NCBI RefSeq assembly: GCF_002127325.2
Contig: NC_035435.2
Location: 128,007,893 to 128,071,892, forward strand
Length of the DNA: 64,000 bases
DNA from: Helianthus annuus
Lineage: Eukaryota > Streptophyta > Magnoliopsida > Asterales > Asteraceae
Direction of reading: 5' to 3'
How positions within the stretch are numbered: position 1 is the first letter of the stretch; each line of letters begins with the position of its first letter. Of the stretch, positions 46,193 through 58,124 are shown in pieces. A program made the position numbers and the translations under genes. The notes beneath the pieces are model-generated. The model made no database searches. It saw only the letters and a list, made by a program, of their open reading frames with translations, and had not been told where the DNA came from.

Positions 46193-48818
46193 TGTAACAC
46201 CCCGTGTTACGAAAGTCAAAGTACAAGTCACAGTCAAAGTCAAAGGAAGAAAAGATTGCTAATTGCGTTCTGTCACTCCTTGCTTAACTATTGATTATAC
46301 GACAATGACTTGTAATCGAATCTTTTTATTTGTTTGCTTTAGTTGTATTATGTGGAGTATCTATTAACAATCAGGGTTTAATCGATGTTTATCGCATGTT
46401 TTATCGTTTTATCGCTTTATCGCTAATCGCACCAGACTCACGCTCGCACCTTGATTAATAGGTTCTGTATATTGTTTTACGTGTGTGTTACTTATATGTT
46501 ACTAGTGCATGTTTACTTTATGTTTGTGGTGATTAATCGAAACACAATCACAACTCTATCGCAACGCAAATCGAATCGCGGACACTAAACGCAAGATAAT
46601 CAGGATGATTGTATGTTAGATATAGTATTTGTATTAACCCATCGCATCACTTAATCGAAACCCGCTCAAACGCATCGCAACGCTCAGCGCACGAAACGAA
46701 ACACCGAAAACCAACTCGTCAGAGCTACTCGATCGAATGGCCATCCGATCGGATTGCCATCCAATCGAAGTGACATCCGATCGTTGAGCTATCCGACACT
46801 TGCACCTTCTCTTTCCCTTTTTGCTAACCTATAAATACCCCTCATGTCACATCACAAGTGATGTGACAGCTCTCTCATTCGACCAGCACGCTCAAGCCTT
46901 CTTTTCTCTCGATTTCTCGTGATTCTTGTAAGTTTTCCACTCAAATCTTGTACTTCCATGATCTACACGCACTTTTTCATCACTTTTACCTTTGAATCTT
47001 AACTTTTAACCGTGAAATCAGTGGATTTGAGGTGTTCTAGGGTGATGTCATCATGGAGTTCTTAGGAACTTCAAGTTTTGGCCTCATTCCACCAAGAACA
47101 ACTCAGATCTGAAGGATTTCCACAAGATTAAACGTTGTTTTCCTATAGATCTAAACATTTTCAAAGTTAAAAGGATTAAAAGAAGCTTTTCCAACTTTCT
47201 TTCAACTCTTTTACACTCAATGCACTTAAAACCGATAGAATCAGAGCTCATTTAGGTCTTCTACTCATTTCTTAGTGAAGTGTCGGTCTGAGATCTGATT
47301 TCTATCAAAGAGAAAACCGATTTCAGGTTGAACATGAACAACCATCACGAACAAGTAAACTAATCGGATTTGGGTGATTCCTGTTCGATCGGATGGCTTG
47401 GGACTTGACGAGGTTCAGTTGTTTAAAACGTTGTCATACCGTCTCGAACAAACCGCAAACTTTCAAAATAATCAAGTCAAGACGATCAGATTCGTTGGGA
47501 CGGATTTCTGTCAGATCGGATTGCCATCCGATCGAACTGCAATCCGATTGGATTGCACTTGAGTTTCCACACTTAAACATTTTCTCATTTTCAAACAAAC
47601 TAAATGTCGAACGGATTGCCGTCCGATCGGATTGCCATCCGATCGAACGACCGTCCGATCGGTTAACATTGGATTTTCAACACTTAATCATTTTCAATTT
47701 TCAAAGAACATCAGTTTCTAATGGATTGCATCCGATCGGATTGCTATCCAATCGAATGACCATCCTACTGTGAACTTGTTCTCACTAAGTGTCCTGCCAA
47801 TCGGATCGCTATCCGATCGAACGAACGTTCGATCGACGACCTGAAAGGTAGTGATTCTTCTATGTTTTCAAAATGCTACAACAAAAACTTCAAAGCCATC
47901 ATACACAAACACATCCTTCTCAAACGAATGTCAATCCGACCGAATGGCCATCCGATCGGATGACCACCCGATCGGATTGCCATCTGATCGGATTACCATT
48001 CGACACTTAGTCACTTTTCATCGTTTTACGCACCGTTCTTCGCTTATGCTATCGTAAATTGTTCAGGCTAATCACCCTAGCGCTCCCTTCAATCCATTAG
48101 CTTCTATCGCTGTGAGTATACTCGAACCCTTTTTGCTTTACGCACTTTTGGGTGTTACATACGTTACTTATTCAAATCACAATCGACATACAACGTAAAC
48201 ACTATTTATACACTGACCGTTATTGCATGCTACGTGTTATTCGATGAATGCTTGTACGTTATGTTAACACAGTGATTGTTGCTTGACATCTTAGCAACGA
48301 TAGTACTATAGATTGGACTCAGCACCTGTCGTGGACAGGGGTTGTTAAGGGCTTCACTTCACGTGTCCCAGTGGGGATATGTGTTACGCATTCTACAACT
48401 CGCAGTCACGTCTTGCATATTTCATTGTCGATAACCTACTAGACTACACTTTGCTACATGTTACATGCTGGTTATGCGTAAACTATTTCGAACTCTATTA
48501 TACTATTAAACTTGTATGCTCACCTTTACACTATGTGTATTGACATTATTTTAACGTATGTGACAGGTGCTTAAGATGCTAGGAATGCCGTGCTTTGGTG
48601 AATTAAGTTAGGGGTCTAGTTATGTCACGCTTAAAGTTGTCGGAACAGTGTTTGTTTTTGAGACAATTATTTGTAATAACTATTTTATTTGGATATGTTG
48701 TGGTATGGAACATGATGTTTAAACATCTGGTAATTAATAGTTGTTATGGATACTCATGGACAATCTGTTTCGCTCAGTGCCATGCCCCGATGTTTTCGCC
48801 TTCGGTTGGGGTGTGACA
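46193..48818 (+). repeat. 3' LTR of element F
   Basis: 2626 bp, TGTAACACCCCG to GGTGTGACA. TATAAATA at 46830-46837. The interior (46730-46790 and 47380-48005) carries many copies of a GATCGGATTGCCATCC-type motif. Small ORFs over these repeats (47393-47773) are repeat artefacts. Confidence 0.85.
47380..48005 (+). repeat. Dispersed GATCGGATTGCCATCC-type repeats in the LTR of F
   Basis: Clusters near 47386, 47516-47560, 47610-47662, 47718-47765, 47797-47838 and 47936-48005, plus one at 46731-46785. Each combines the palindrome CGATCG or CCGATCGG with TTGCCATCC. The spacing is irregular, so it is not a simple tandem array. Confidence 0.85.
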
Positions 48819-50768
48819 ACAAAACTAACAAAAAGAAACCAAGTCCATAACATCTTAAAAGTCTTAGTGAGTTAAAAACCACGACAGCTAACACCATCAC
48901 CAACAATGGTCACAAAGAACAAACAAAAAGGACACAAAAACAAAGAACCAACAATGGTCACAAAGAACAAAGAAAAATGACATAAAAACAAAGAATAAAA
49001 GAAACTTACCGGAACCATAAAAACACCTACACCATTCTGCAAGAGCAATAAGAAATTATCCACTCAAATAAAACAATCAAAAAACCTGCAACACGGCAAC
49101 CGAAAAAATTAACATACATCTCAATATCCATACCCGATTAGAAATTTGAAATCAAGGAACCCTATTTCTTACATCTCTGACCAAAAGCCACATACCTTAA
49201 ACACAACAACACAACAAAATAGCCTGAAATTATAAAGAAATATAAACACCTGAGCCAATTCAATTCAATTAACAATTGTCCATTGCAAAATGGGTACCTA
49301 AAAATCATAATAATTCTCTCAAATTGACGATTAATAACTTGACTTACTTGTATTCACCTAGCATCAAGAAACAATTGTAACTCAACCACCTCATTGGAAC
49401 TAGCCGGAAACCTCGCTAGAAACTGAAATGTTTAAGTCAGTTTCAATCATCTCCCAATTAGCTGATCTATTCGAAAAGAAGACATGCAAGTTAAGCTAAC
49501 CTTACCAGAAATTTCACCGAAGATCTTTCGGAACCTTACTTCCTCAAGCTCGTCCCTGCTATTACCATCATCGCTTATTCTTCCTCGCCTTACCGTAGCC
49601 GACACCACCACTATCACAAACCCTAGCCGTCATCTCTGTAATAACCCAGTGAACACCAGTGTTTCTGTAACGGTAGTGGTATTTGGTTGCCTGGGGTGCG
49701 ACTTTCTCTGGCCTTTCGTCGAAGAGGCCGCCAGAGGTCCGCCTGAAACCAGCAACAATTCATCGCCCTTATTGTGTGTGTGGCAATCGTGTGGTGGTGT
49801 GCTCTTCGCTGGGCAGTGTATCCGGCGTCAAGCTGGTGGTTGTTGGAGGCGAGATTTTTAGAGCGATGAAGCAAAAGGGTGATGTTGGTGGTTTTGTTGT
49901 TGTGGTGGTAGTGGTGTGGAGAAAGAGAAGCTATTGCTGCTTTACAACACAATACCAAACCAATTGCCAAACGTACAAGAAATTAATACAACAAAATGCT
50001 TTACAAACAATATTACACAACATAGAACACATATGAGCACATAACACACTGTATGCAAAATGTACAACTCCCATAGTACCAAAATGTTGCAAATTTTACA
50101 ATATATAATTTTATCCTTAAATAAAACTTAAAATAAACATATTTCTTATTCATATATAATATTAGAATTAAGTAAAAAGATTTATTATATTTATATATAA
50201 TATTAATATTGAGAGAAGAGATTCGATAATGACATGTGAGACTATTTGAAATAATTTATTAGAATATTGATAATGATTAAGATAATGATAAGCAATATCC
50301 ATGTATTAATTATGAATAAAAATTAAAATTAAATTAAAATAAAAAAATATGAATATAAATATAAAAAATATATAAAAATAATTTGAGGTTGAAGGAGAAA
50401 TTGATATGTGGCATTAACCAGAGTCCTTTATTAGAATTTAGATTAATTTGTTATTTGAGGTTGAAGGAGAAATTGATATGTGGCATTAACTGGTGTATAT
50501 AAAGGAGATAAAGGGTTAAACTCTCATAAATAATATCACATAACAAATTCGTCAACGTATTACTCTCTCCCGAAATTGAGTTCTCAAGAACTCATAGCAA
50601 CATCATTAGCATACACCCTAAATAGGAACTCAACCAATTTGACAAGAATGTAGTCTACATCAATGTCTGCTAAAGTTACTGTCACTCTACTGGGATAAGT
50701 ACATGTCATTATCATGTTTTCCGTTACATACTTGCAGAACTGATAGGTGGGGCAGATTTAATTTAAGA
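48819..50768. other. Intergenic DNA right of element F, no gene recognised
   Basis: AT-rich. A 48-bp unit beginning AACAATGGTCACAAAGAAC is duplicated at 48903-48950 and 48951-48998. A 37-bp unit around GAGGTTGAAGGAGAAATTGA is duplicated near 50382 and 50454, the second followed by TATATAAAGG. A GC-richer zone at 49480-49870 has overlapping ORFs on both strands (49484-49861 plus, 49623-49970 minus) without any recognised domain; it could be a remnant of a gene 5' region, but I cannot support one. Confidence 0.5.
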
Positions 50769-50787
50769 TTATTTATTTATTTTGTTT

Positions 50788-51017
50788 TTTAATGGTGTGA
50801 ATTATTCGCGAATGTCAGGAAGTCTAGCATACATTGTCTTAACTGGGTCCGCGCGAGAGAGCCCCCTCGCATAATAGATCCCAATTTTAAACCCCTCAAT
50901 GAGAAACCCCTATCACCGAGACTCGAACTTGAGAGATGGAGGGGAAAACTCACCCGGGCCCACCATAAGTGAAACTTAAATACCCGTGGCCACCACTAGA
51001 GCACCAGTGATGGTTAT
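50788..51017 (-). mobile_element. tRNA-type SINE with 19-bp target duplication
   Basis: A body of about 230 bp is flanked by two copies of TTATTTATTTATTTTGTTT (50769-50787 and 51018-51036). On the minus strand it carries an A-box-like TGCTCTAGTGG near its start and a B-box-like AGTTCGAGTCT about 65 nt later, the RNA polymerase III promoter of tRNA-derived SINEs. The end is a short A-rich tail. The A-to-B spacing is longer than usual. The family is not recognised. Confidence 0.7.
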
Positions 51018-51036
51018 TTATTTATTTATTTTGTTT

Positions 51037-51503
51037 AAGTGATGTTATAAGTTCAAAGGTTAGAAAGACAGGTATGCCTTTATGTGCATGACACCTGCTC
51101 AAATTTAATTCACATATTTTACTAGGATATGACTAAAGGACACCGTCTATGGAAATGTTAAAACTTAAAGGACATTTATAGTATTTTTCGTAGTTAAAGA
51201 ACAACACCTGTACTTTTGTTCATTGTTCAAACTTAAAAGACGTAAAGTGCAATTTAGCTTTAAAAAAAGCAATATAATTGATCATGATCAATGGTTCTCA
51301 TGATATCTCTACCGATACGATATATCTTTATTGTTTATTTATTAAATATCCTAATTTGCACAAGTACGTACATAATGTTGGTTAGGGTGTATAAAGTTAG
51401 TTATATTAGGGCGTATAAAGTTAGATGTACTTTTGGTTAGGGTGTATAAAGTTAGCTATATTGAATCTATATCTGTTTTGTTTTATATAATAGCAAAATT
51501 TTA
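51037..51503. other. AT-rich spacer with a three-copy repeat
   Basis: No gene. Three copies of a unit around GGTTAGGGTGTATAAAGTTAG at 51378-51462; the middle copy is shorter and diverged. They contain TTAGGG once per unit but are not telomeric arrays. Confidence 0.7.
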
Positions 51504-51627
51504 CCAATGAGGTGGTGGTCAATTGTTAAAGATGAAATTTTTAAACACTTAGATAAGGGAGGAGAAGATTTTGGTTTCAAGTCCTACTGATGACTTGAAA
51601 TTAAAGAAATTTGTCGTTCAAAAAAAA
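51504..51627 (+). mobile_element. Short tRNA-type SINE
   Basis: About 124 bp with an A-box-like TGGTCAATTGTTAAAG, a B-box-like GGTTTCAAGTCC and the 3' end TTGTCGTTC plus an A tail, an end I associate with plant SINEs. The flanks ATAGCAAAATTTTA (51490-51503) and ATAACAAAATTTTA (51628-51641) are a 14-bp target duplication with one mismatch. Confidence 0.75.
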
Positions 51628-51690
51628 ATAACAAAATTTTATTTAAAAAAATTATTTGTCATTTGTTTCTATTTAAAAAATAAGTTATAG

Positions 51691-51759
51691 AAGACAAGCA
51701 TTTTTAGCACAAGAAGACATGCATTTTTAGCACAAGAAGACATGCACTTTTAGCACGAG
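51691..51759 (+). repeat. Three-copy 23-bp tandem repeat
   Basis: Units AAGACAAGCATTTTTAGCAC..., starting at 51691, 51714 and 51737, differ by one to three bases. No coding role is apparent. Confidence 0.9.
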
Positions 51760-52456
51760 AAATGTGTAGTATTCGAGATGGTACATGGCAATAGATTCGT
51801 GTATGATATCGAGAATGTAACTTTCGAAGGATCGGTGATGGAACTTAAACGAAAACCAGCAGGGGCCGGACTCTCAAAATTCAAATTGGTGGGGACGTAC
51901 TCTTAAAGATCCAATATTTCACACTACATTTGTTTATGGATTTTTTTTTGATAAAATTATTAACACTACGAGCGAAAAATCGGTTAGGTTCCAACCCCAA
52001 AAAAGCTCCGCCCATGCAAAGGATATAAACATGCACCAACATTAAAGACTTATACATGCTTGAAAAGCGAAACTACAAATGGGGTGCGCAAAAGCGAAAC
52101 TACATATGGGAACAATCCTTCATGTACCATACTACTGTATATGTTATTTTTCTCAAACATGATAGGGGTTGTGATATACCGTCGCTAACCATATCAGCTT
52201 TGCTAGCGTCCCTCCTCATTTCCCAGGCACCATAGGGGAGTTCCATATCATTCTGCCATGACCCTAACGGGTGTTTTTGCACTTTCTTCGAGAATCTTGG
52301 CCAATTAACATGACCTTTACCAACGGTCTTATTAAAAAAAAAACCTAAAGTTTTCTTAATATATATACATATATTTTTGCACACACCAATCACAAACTAA
52401 AACACACACTAGTCATTAATATAAACACATTTTCTCCAATCATTTTTATAACAAAA
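51760..52456 (+). other. Region upstream of the transposase, no gene
   Basis: I see no credible ORF. This probably includes the 5' end of the PIF/Harbinger element, but the terminal inverted repeat cannot be fixed by eye. A weak candidate starts GGGGTTGTGATA at about 52165. Confidence 0.4.
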
Positions 52457-52957
52457 ATGTCATCCCGCTCTTCATCCGATTCATCAAGCTTTCAATCTGA
52501 CGGAATGATCGACGATATGTTTATCGTAGTGAAGCAGGAAGCGATTCAGTATTTGCGAGAAGAAGTCGAATCACCTACGACGCGTAACAGACAAGTGCTT
52601 CTTGAACGAGATCGTTTAGGTGCTCATGAACGTTTAATGCAAGATTATTTTAGTAAAAAATCATTGTACGATGATGCACAGTTTAGGCGTCGGTTTCGTA
52701 TGAGCTGTCGTCTTTTCTTAAAAATTTCTAATGATCTTGCGAGCCAATATCTCTTTTTCACACAAAGAGAAAGTGCTAGTCGCAAAATTGGATTCTCTGG
52801 AATACAAAAGTGTACTGCTGCAATCCGCCAACTTGCATACGACACAACGAGTGATGCATGTGACGAATATTTAAGGATGTTGGCTAGAAGTTGTCGTGAC
52901 TGTCTTAATAATTTCTATGAAGGTATTCGTTGTTTTTATTATTGTTATTATTATTAA

Positions 52958-52994
<37 letters not shown>

Positions 52995-53171
52995 GTGTTA
53001 ATTTATATTTCATTAAACCTATTATGTTAGGTGTTAATTTTCTTTACAAGAGGCGATATTTGAGGATGCCGACCGCTATCGACGCTCCACTTTTATACGA
53101 GGCCCATCAACGGATACACGGTTTCCCGTGATGTTGGGTAGTCTTGATTGCACGCACTGGGAGTGGGCGGC
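52457..53171 (+). pseudogene. PIF/Harbinger transposase, N-terminal part (exon 1, intron, start of exon 2)
   Basis: Exon 1 (52457-52922) encodes a Ser-rich start and the helical region typical of plant Harbinger transposases (DDAQFRRRFRMSCRLFLKI, GFSGIQKCTAAIRQLAYDTTSDACDEYLRM). A GT-AG intron at 52923-53050 with an ATT microsatellite joins in phase to exon 2 (AIFEDADRYR... FPVMLGSLDCTHWEW), which carries the first catalytic Asp (SLDC). Element G interrupts it after WEWA. The enzyme would cut and paste a TIR transposon; plants also have domesticated relatives of this family. The frame continues at 60811. Confidence 0.85.
52937..52995 (+). repeat. (ATT)n microsatellite inside the transposase intron
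   Basis: About 60 bp of ATT/TTA triplets with one or two interruptions. Confidence 0.95.
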
Positions 53172-53627
53172 TGTTGGTGCATACATCTGTCGACTTCTTC
53201 TTGTATCGAGTCTTAGGCTACATTGTATAGATCAGGGCGCGTTTTACGAGAAAATAGGAAAGTTTAAGTGTGTTAGAGGCTGATTTCACTCCTAGCATCA
53301 CATAGAGGTGATTTCGCCCGAAATCACATATATGTGATTTCTCCCGAAATTACAAGAGCTGATTCCGCTCCAGATGTTCTCATGTAATTACGAGCGAATC
53401 AGAACCCTATATATAGAGTTCTCAGGAGCGAAATCAGTATCCAGAGTCTTGTATTCCATGCTGAAGTGCTGCCAGTGTGAGGTTTGAATGTAATCGCTGT
53501 CAGATCAATACAATTAGTGATTTAAGTGAAGTGCAAGCTGTTTCTACCTTTGTTTCTTGTTTTCCGCACCTGAAACAGAGTAAAACTCCTCTGAACGACT
53601 CATTTGGGTCAGTCGCACGATCCTACA
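53172..53627 (+). repeat. 5' LTR of element G
   Basis: TGTTGGTGCATAC to ATCCTACA. TATATATA at 53408-53415. GATTYCGCTCC-like motifs occur in both orientations (about 53279, 53308, 53332, 53350; inverted at 53393 and 53426). Confidence 0.95.
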
Positions 53628-53629
53628 TT

Positions 53630-53641
53630 TGGTATCAGAGC
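53630..53641 (+). other. Primer binding site of element G (initiator tRNA-Met)
   Basis: TGGTATCAGAGC, two bases after the LTR end. Confidence 0.9.
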
Positions 53642-53837
53642 CAGTTGGAGGAGTTCTTCAGTTTACAGCCGAATTTCTTTGAAATTTCTAGCTTCTACAC
53701 CTTCTTTCATCATTTCAGGAAGTTTTAACGGACAAAACCGGATCAAATTTTCACAGACTGTTTAAAATTGAATATAGACAAACCCTGGAAAGTTTCATTG
53801 CTAAAATCGGACTAAAAATGGACAAAAATGACCTCCG

Positions 53838-54130
53838 AGCTGATTTCGCTCGAACAGACTAAGGTCGATTTCGCTCCAAACTACCAAATTTGGGATTCCA
53901 CTCCAAAGTTCTAAGTGATTTCGCTCCAGATTGCCAAAATTCCTGTTGATTCCGCTCCAGAGTGCAAATTTTTTATTCCGCTCCAAAGAATCTTCTGATT
54001 CCGCTCCTATGCAAGTTCTGATTTCGCTTCAAGCTGCAAGTTCTGATTCCGCTCCTGTGCAATCTTCTGATTTCGCTCCTGTGAACATTGCTATTTCGCT
54101 CCAAAGGTGTATTTGAGTTAATTCCGCTCG
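53838..54130 (+). repeat. Twelve-copy GATTYCGCTCC array in the leader of G
   Basis: Near-identical 11-mers start at about 53842, 53870, 53893, 53915, 53945, 53970, 53997, 54019, 54043, 54067, 54092 and 54120. Spacing is 22 to 30 bp and the spacers differ, so the 11-mer is conserved more than its surroundings. Confidence 0.9.
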
Positions 54131-54165
54131 AAATCAAGTGTTTTTGAAAAACGTGATACGTAATC

Positions 54166-57100
54166 ATGAGTGAAGAGTTCTACAACGCGTTCGCTTCATC
54201 TCCGACTACTCCGGCTTCCATTGCTCAGAATATGAACTTGGAAAACGAGACCGGAACGTTACAAAAGCCCCCGAAACTGATGAGAATCGAAGAATACTAC
54301 GGGTGGAAAGACAGATTCGAAAACTGGGTTCAGGCAAACCATCTTAGGTCATGGGAGTGTATACTGAAGAAATATGTGTTACCACGTACGGATTTGCAGG
54401 TTATCAAAGAGCTATCAGAGTTTACCGATCAAGAAATGAATATGTACAAAGCCGAGAAAATGATGATCAGTCTGCTTCAACAAGCCATTAAAGAAGACAT
54501 CTTCATATTGCTTCAGCACGACAAAACTTCAAAATCAATTTGGGACGCACTTAAAGTCAAGTTTGAGGGTAGTGAAAACAGATTAAGAGCAAGAAGGCGT
54601 TGCTCAAGAAAGAGTTTGATCTGTTTAGCAGTCTACCGGGAGAAGATACGAAGAAGCTGATTGAGCGATACTTCCACTTAGTGCGATCCATGTCGATGCT
54701 GAGTATTACAAAAGATCGTGAAGAGTGGGTAGACAAGTTAGCTGATGCGTTACCGCAGAAAGAGTGGGGAACATACTTGATGATTCTGAAAAATACCGGG
54801 GTTTATGATGGGTTAACGATTTCTCAGTTTATCGAGAAGATTGAAAGTCAGGATTTGGAACAGCAAAAGATCGCGAGGATGAATAGTCCAAGTGGTCAAA
54901 AGGATGTAAAGATGTATTACAAAGGCAGTGTTCCGGAAGCTGAAAGAAGTCCGAAAATCCAAACCGCATTTAGTGCTGGGATTCAACGGAAAAAGTTGAT
55001 CAAAGTTCAAACAAAAGCAATAGTTGTTTCTCTTCATTTCCAAGTGTTAATCCTAAGAGTTCATCGGAAAGTTTTTAGAGTCAAAGTTCAAAAAGGGGAA
55101 ATGATTGTGTGATCCAATGCAACATCGCTCTAAATCTTCCTGATGGTCAAAGTTTTTCTAAAGAAACTGCTAAAGATCACATGGCTTTACTTGGTTCTGT
55201 GTTACTCTCGTATGAAGGCCTAGTTGCAGGTCGGATTGGGAATCCTATGCTTACAAAGGAGGATTACGATCAGATAGACGCCGAAGAGATGGAATTAATG
55301 GATATCAAATGGTGTCTAGCTAGTGTTCTCAGAAGAGCTGAAAAGTTCAAGCTTATTACCGGGAGAAATGACTTTCTTGACGCACATGTATCTACTTTAG
55401 GTTTTGATAAATCTAAAGTTACTTGTTTTCGATGTAGGGAGAAAGGTCATTTCAAGAGGGAGTGCAAGAACAGGGAAGCTAGTGGAGCACAAAATCCGTT
55501 CGGAAAAGGCGATTACTACCGAAAAGCCATTTATCAGCAAGTGGGTCAGCAACAACTACAAGAACCACAGGTAGCTCATGGTAGAAAAATCGAGGATTCT
55601 AAGAGAGCATGTTTGGTGGATTTTAACTGGAACAACTACATATCATCAGAAAGCAAAGTCTGTTTAGTCAATCAGGATGATGAAAAATTACCTGAAGGCT
55701 TCAGCTGGGATATGGTTGTAGATGAAAAAGGAGAGTTCAAAGCATTCATTTCTAAGATTGTTAGAGAACCAGATATGTTTGCCACATGGATGAAGTCTAT
55801 TGGTGAGACTGTGAAGAATGTGGAGAAAGAGTCAGCTGCATCTGATGAAAGCTCAGAAAGTGCTGATGAAAACTCACAGAGTTCAGATGATAGTGTACAA
55901 AGTGATGCTAGTTCAGAAAAAGAAGTTGTCTTCGATCAAACACCATCTGATTCTGGTTCTTCGGATGATAATTCTGAAAAAATCAATTGAGTTTGATCAG
56001 TTACCAGTTGATGTTAGTAGTGACGATGAAGAAGAGAAACATATTAACATTGCAAAATCTCATCTGTCTCCTGAAAGTTTTCATTTCTATTTTGCAGATG
56101 GTTTGGAAAAACTGAAGGAGAAACGAGCTGCAAAAGAGCAACAAGAAATGAAGACTGAAAGTGTTGTTCAAAATGAGAAGGTTGAAAGTGTTGCTGAGGA
56201 GATTGTTGAGACTGAACAGGTTAATGAAGCAAAAAAGGTGTCTGGAACAGAGAAAGTGATCGAAGTTGAGAAGATAATAGAAGTTGAAAAGATTGTTGAA
56301 GTCGTCAAGCCATGTTCAATGTGTCTTGAACCATGCAAAGAATGTGCAGACAAAGACGAAAAGCTGGCTGAGTATGAAAAGAACAAAGAGCAATTACTGT
56401 TCAATCTCAATTATGTTAAAGAATCTTATGATGTCTTAAACAGAACAGTGACTGGTCTTCAAAAGACAAACTCAGAAAGAGAGAATGCTTTAACAATGAT
56501 GAATGCTGTGATGATGACGAAGCAGAAAGCTATCAACTTCTACATCGAAGAGAGTGCTAAGTGGAAGCAAGAGTTGGAAACTGAGAAGATCGAGAATGAG
56601 AGAATCAGGCGTTTATTACAAAGTTATTCTAGTTCTGATTATCTTATTGATAGAATTTATCCAACTGTTGCAGGTTTTGAAGCATTCAAGGATGAAGAGC
56701 CAAAGAAGAAAGATAGTAGTAAGAAACCAACTGTTAGCTATAACAAGTGTCCGCCTCCGATCTGGGAAGGGTATTCTCCTAGAAAACCAAACGAGGAGCA
56801 ACTTGAAAAAGCAGTCAATATAAAGCTAAAAACCGATACGACTGATGAATTACCAGAAAACATTGACGTCACGTTCACCTCGTCTGACACTGATCATGAG
56901 TCTGAGTTAATAAAAAAGGTGGTCGATCAGGTGTTAGATACTGATGAGGAGTCTGAGTCAAAGTCTTAATCTGGAGGGTCAAGTTCGTCAGTCAATGGTC
57001 CAAAGTTGTCGGTCAAAAAGGCTTATAGTAAAGAGTTTTTGTTATCCAAATCGAATTTGAAAGATGAAACATTCGAAGTAGTTTATACTTTGAATGATTC

Positions 57101-58124
57101 TGACAAATTATATTATAACAAAGAGTTTCCTATAACAAGTGTTAAAACAGAATTGATTAACAAGACTTTCAAATTAATAGAAATTAATATTCCAGAATTG
57201 AAAGTTTTGAAAAAATCTTGAAAAATCTAAAAAATATACTTCAAGAGTTCAACAACGTTTAAACAAGAAAAAGGGTTATAATTCTGGTTCTGGTTTTCAA
57301 AAGAAACCAAACCAAAACCGTAGCTATAAAAAGAAAGGTTTAGGTTTTGTTCCACCAGAAAACTATAAAAATGAGAATAATTCTAAAACAAAAACAGAAT
57401 TTGTTTCAGGTGGAAGTGCCGAGGATGAACAGAAGAAACCGTCTGGAGACAATCAAACCAGGAGTTTCTTGCTGAGAAGAAAAGGAATGGAACTGGAGTG
57501 TTTCATCCAAGAGAAACTCGAACCTGTTTCAAATGCAATGAAGCTGGTCACATTGCATGGAATTGTCCAAAAAATGCAAAGACAAAACAGGGAGTTTCTG
57601 AGAAATTGAAAGAAAAAATTGTTGATGTTGAACCACCAACTACAAAATTTAAAATTTTTGAAAACTCAACTTATGAGGTTGGTGAGTGTTCTAAGAAAAA
57701 TTCTTACAAAAAGAAAGCAAAGAACAACCAAGTGTGGGTTGTTAAAAAGGTTGATGAGAAAGTTGGCGATGATTCTGGTTCCACAAAGCCAGAGGAGCCA
57801 CAAGGTGAGGTAATTAAGGTAAATTCTGTATTTTCAGTAAGTGATGATGAATTTCCATCACTGAAGTTTGAAGAGATTAAACAAAAAGTTGGTAAGGTTG
57901 AGATCTCGGATCAGTTTTACTCCGAGAAAAATGAGTTTGATGTCGAGAAAACATTCAATGGGAATGTTAAGAAAATTGTTGGGAAAATGCTTAATGGGAA
58001 AGCAAAAGGGGTTAAAGATTTTTACGCAACTAAAAAGGCAACTTTTAACCCAACTGAACAAGAGATTAAAGAGCTAACAACACCCAAGGTTGGTCAGACT
58101 TGGGTGGAAATTCTTTTCCCTTGA
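54166..58124 (+). pseudogene. gag: gag of element G, several frameshifts and stops
   Basis: Reading runs through at least four frames. From ATG 54166: the copia gag core (IEEYYGWKDRFENWVQ, KSIWDALKVKFEGSE), continued in another frame from 54600 (LKKEFDLFSSLPGEDTKKLI), then from 55109 with a first zinc knuckle CFRCREKGHFKREC. After about 55980 a third frame gives a long acidic coiled-coil region (VEKIIEVEKIVEVV, NKEQLLFNLNYVKESYD) to a stop at 56969. From 57498 a second knuckle CFKCNEAGHIAWNC follows in a Lys/Glu-rich tail ending WVEILFP. Gag proteins of this style are long in SIRE-like elements. No pol is attached: the usual protease Asp motif after the tail is missing. Confidence 0.8.

Larger units (their letters stand above)
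42302..48818 (+). mobile_element. Element F: decayed chromovirus, 5' part missing, invaded by C
   Basis: The sequence starts inside gag right after the C LTR and continues through protease, RT, RNase H, integrase and chromodomain to a polypurine tract and a 2626-bp LTR. Stops and frameshifts are numerous. Its pol end is closer to D than to C (shared [11 protein letters not shown]). The 5' LTR and PBS are not in the window; rearrangement left of C has removed or displaced them. Confidence 0.9.

Noticed and set aside
49484..50036. Possible host gene on either strand
   Set aside because: Overlapping ORFs on both strands, no recognised domain, no convincing splice structure; left as unassigned.
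51378..51462. Telomere-like repeat because of TTAGGG words
   Set aside because: The unit is about 28 bp with TTAGGG once; no (TTTAGGG)n run.
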